This document shows, one piece after another, positions 63,273 to 64,000 of a stretch of DNA of 64,000 bases. The position numbers and the translations under genes are program-made. Source of the stretch: Hyalangium gracile. Its GTDB lineage: Bacteria; Myxococcota; Myxococcia; Myxococcales; Myxococcaceae. The DNA lies in assembly GCF_020103725.1 (NCBI RefSeq), contig NZ_JAHXBG010000008.1:372001-436000 (forward strand), in the 5' to 3' direction. Every line of letters begins with the position of its first letter. Positions within the stretch are counted from its first letter, which is position 1. The notes under the pieces were generated by a model that was given only the letters and a program-made list of their open reading frames with translations, was not told the DNA's origin and did not search any database.

Positions 63273-63405
63273 GGAGCGTCTACCTCGGAGGCCACGGTGG
63301 GGTGCGACGTCGGCCATCGTAGCGCGCCGGCTGCTCCAGGTCAGGAGCCAGGCTGCCGGCCTCGTTCATGGCTCGGCTACCGCAGCAGGCAAGGCCCGCG
63401 AGCCG

Positions 63406-63810
63406 TCAGCGCTGCTTGTTCTTCTCGTCCCACGCCATCGGCTGCCACAGCTCGACCTTGTTGCCGTCGAGATCGAGGATCCAGGCAAAGCGGCCGTTCT
63501 CGTGGGACTCCGGTCCCTTGACGATCTGCACGCCGTCGCGGCGCAGCTGCGTCAGGAGCTCGTCGAGGTCATCCACGCGATAGTTGATCATGAAGCTGGA
63601 GTCGCTGGGGCTGAACCACTGGCTGTTCTTCTCCGCGACGTGCCAGACGGTGAGGCCGCGGTCATCGGCCTTGTCCTCTGGCCACTTCAAGATCGCGCCG
63701 CCCCACTCCTCGAGCCGCAAGCCCAGGTGCCGCTCGTACCAGGCCGCGAGCTGCTTGTGATCTGACTTCGACTTGAAGAAGACGCCCCCGATTCCGGTAA
63801 CTCTCGCCAT
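63406..63810 (-). CDS. Glyoxalase/bleomycin-resistance (VOC) family protein
   Basis: A 134-residue protein. ATG 63810 is chosen because the longer open frame covers the adjacent plus-strand gene start. VOC-fold features are GIGGVFFKSKSDHKQLAAWY, HLGLRLEEWGGAILKWPEDK, SFMINYRVDDLDELLTQLRR and FAWILDLDGNKVELWQPM (Glu ligand). The N-terminal metal-ligand His is not obvious, so it may be a binding protein or a dioxygenase-like enzyme rather than a glyoxalase. It lies 133 bp upstream of the repeat-protein gene, both on the minus strand. Confidence 0.82.
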   Translation of the reverse strand: MARVTGIGGVFFKSKSDHKQLAAWYERHLGLRLEEWGGAILKWPEDKADDRGLTVWHVAEKNSQWFSPSDSSFMINYRVDDLDELLTQLRRDGVQIVKGPESHENGRFAWILDLDGNKVELWQPMAWDEKNKQR

Positions 63811-63891
63811 GGGCGGCACCATGCCAGAAGCTGGAGGAGCCGAGAAGGGAAGGACACCCGCGTCGAGCGGGCCTCGACGGAGCAGCGTGCC

Positions 63892-64000
63892 ATGTCGACT
63901 CCAGGAGCGATCGCTGTGTACACCTCGGGCTCGGGTGTCCCCGAGCAAGTGTCCGAGCGACCCTGGCGGGGTGTCTACCATCACTGGGATGGGAACCCCG
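63892..64000 (+). CDS. Start of a gene truncated by the window end, unknown
   Basis: An open frame of 36 codons runs from ATG 63892 to the window end without a stop, with CGGAGCA about 9 nt upstream. The translation begins MSTPGAIAVYTSGSGVPEQV and continues RPWRGVYHHWDGNP. The R-G-x-Y-x-H-W-D-G-x-P stretch is reminiscent of conserved bacterial hypothetical proteins with a start of the form RGRYVHWDGYP. It is divergent from the VOC gene (81 bp apart). Only the N-terminus is visible, so function cannot be stated. Confidence 0.5.
   Translation, partial: MSTPGAIAVYTSGSGVPEQVSERPWRGVYHHWDGNP

Overview
The window is about 69-70% G+C, densely coded and strongly GC3-biased. It carries several genes typical of the myxobacteria: a Ser/Thr kinase-ATPase-GAF-histidine kinase fusion, a secretin-less type III secretion cluster, Cys-rich lipoproteins and proline/alanine-rich linker proteins. 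I infer a member of the Myxococcota, most likely suborder Cystobacterineae (Archangium/Cystobacter/Stigmatella/Hyalangium-like). No rRNA, tRNA, CRISPR array, IS element or prophage was seen, so this looks like chromosomal backbone with lineage-specific blocks.

Layout. 1-6901: end of a Bat (BatD-BatE) operon, a LolD-like ABC ATPase, a STAS-like protein, a zinc-ribbon/TPR protein, a MacB/FtsX-type permease and a single-domain response regulator. 6914-7240: PilZ protein. 7479-16423: a compact, translationally coupled type III secretion block (putative secreted protein, SctI, SctJ, a FliG-N-like protein, SctQ, a FliO-like protein, SctR, S, T, U, V). It is bounded on both sides by unrelated genes and contains no ATPase, secretin, SctD or SctL. 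16439-24559 (minus strand): HU/IHF-like protein, YihY, a heavily elaborated RNase E/G, DUF3052, acylphosphatase and NAD-dependent DNA ligase. 24861-30557: a membrane-anchored unknown, Rho with a long charged N-terminus, small lipoproteins and an AI-2E-family permease. 30569-35620: glutamine amidotransferase, aldehyde dehydrogenase, glutamine-synthetase-like ligase and iron alcohol dehydrogenase, which look like a gamma-glutamyl-amine (polyamine/amino alcohol) catabolic set. 36171-41474: a 1767-residue hybrid kinase. 41738-48473: TetR regulator with a palindromic operator, lipoprotein M20 amidohydrolase, a 1422-residue alpha-solenoid protein of unknown function and an SRPBCC protein, probably one operon. 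48461-52983: a stand-alone amidase-associated domain, glyoxalase, TonB receptor and lipoprotein. 53076-61697: an ATP-grasp ligase, an M17 aminopeptidase, then a run of intracellular subtilase, class-I amidotransferase, ATP-grasp, GCS2-type carboxylate-amine ligase and a convergent second ATP-grasp-like protein. 61857-64000: a repeat-containing protein, a glyoxalase-fold protein and the start of a gene that leaves the window.

The strongest candidates for undescribed biology are the amidoligase/peptidase cluster at 56056-61697 (predicted synthesis of a peptide-like or amide metabolite, or peptide tagging), the secretin-less type III system with flagellum-like parts, the 43693-47961 solenoid protein, and a dispersed 25-bp palindrome found three times in intergenic DNA. 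Starts were chosen from ribosome-binding sites, gene overlaps and family alignments from memory. No database search was possible.
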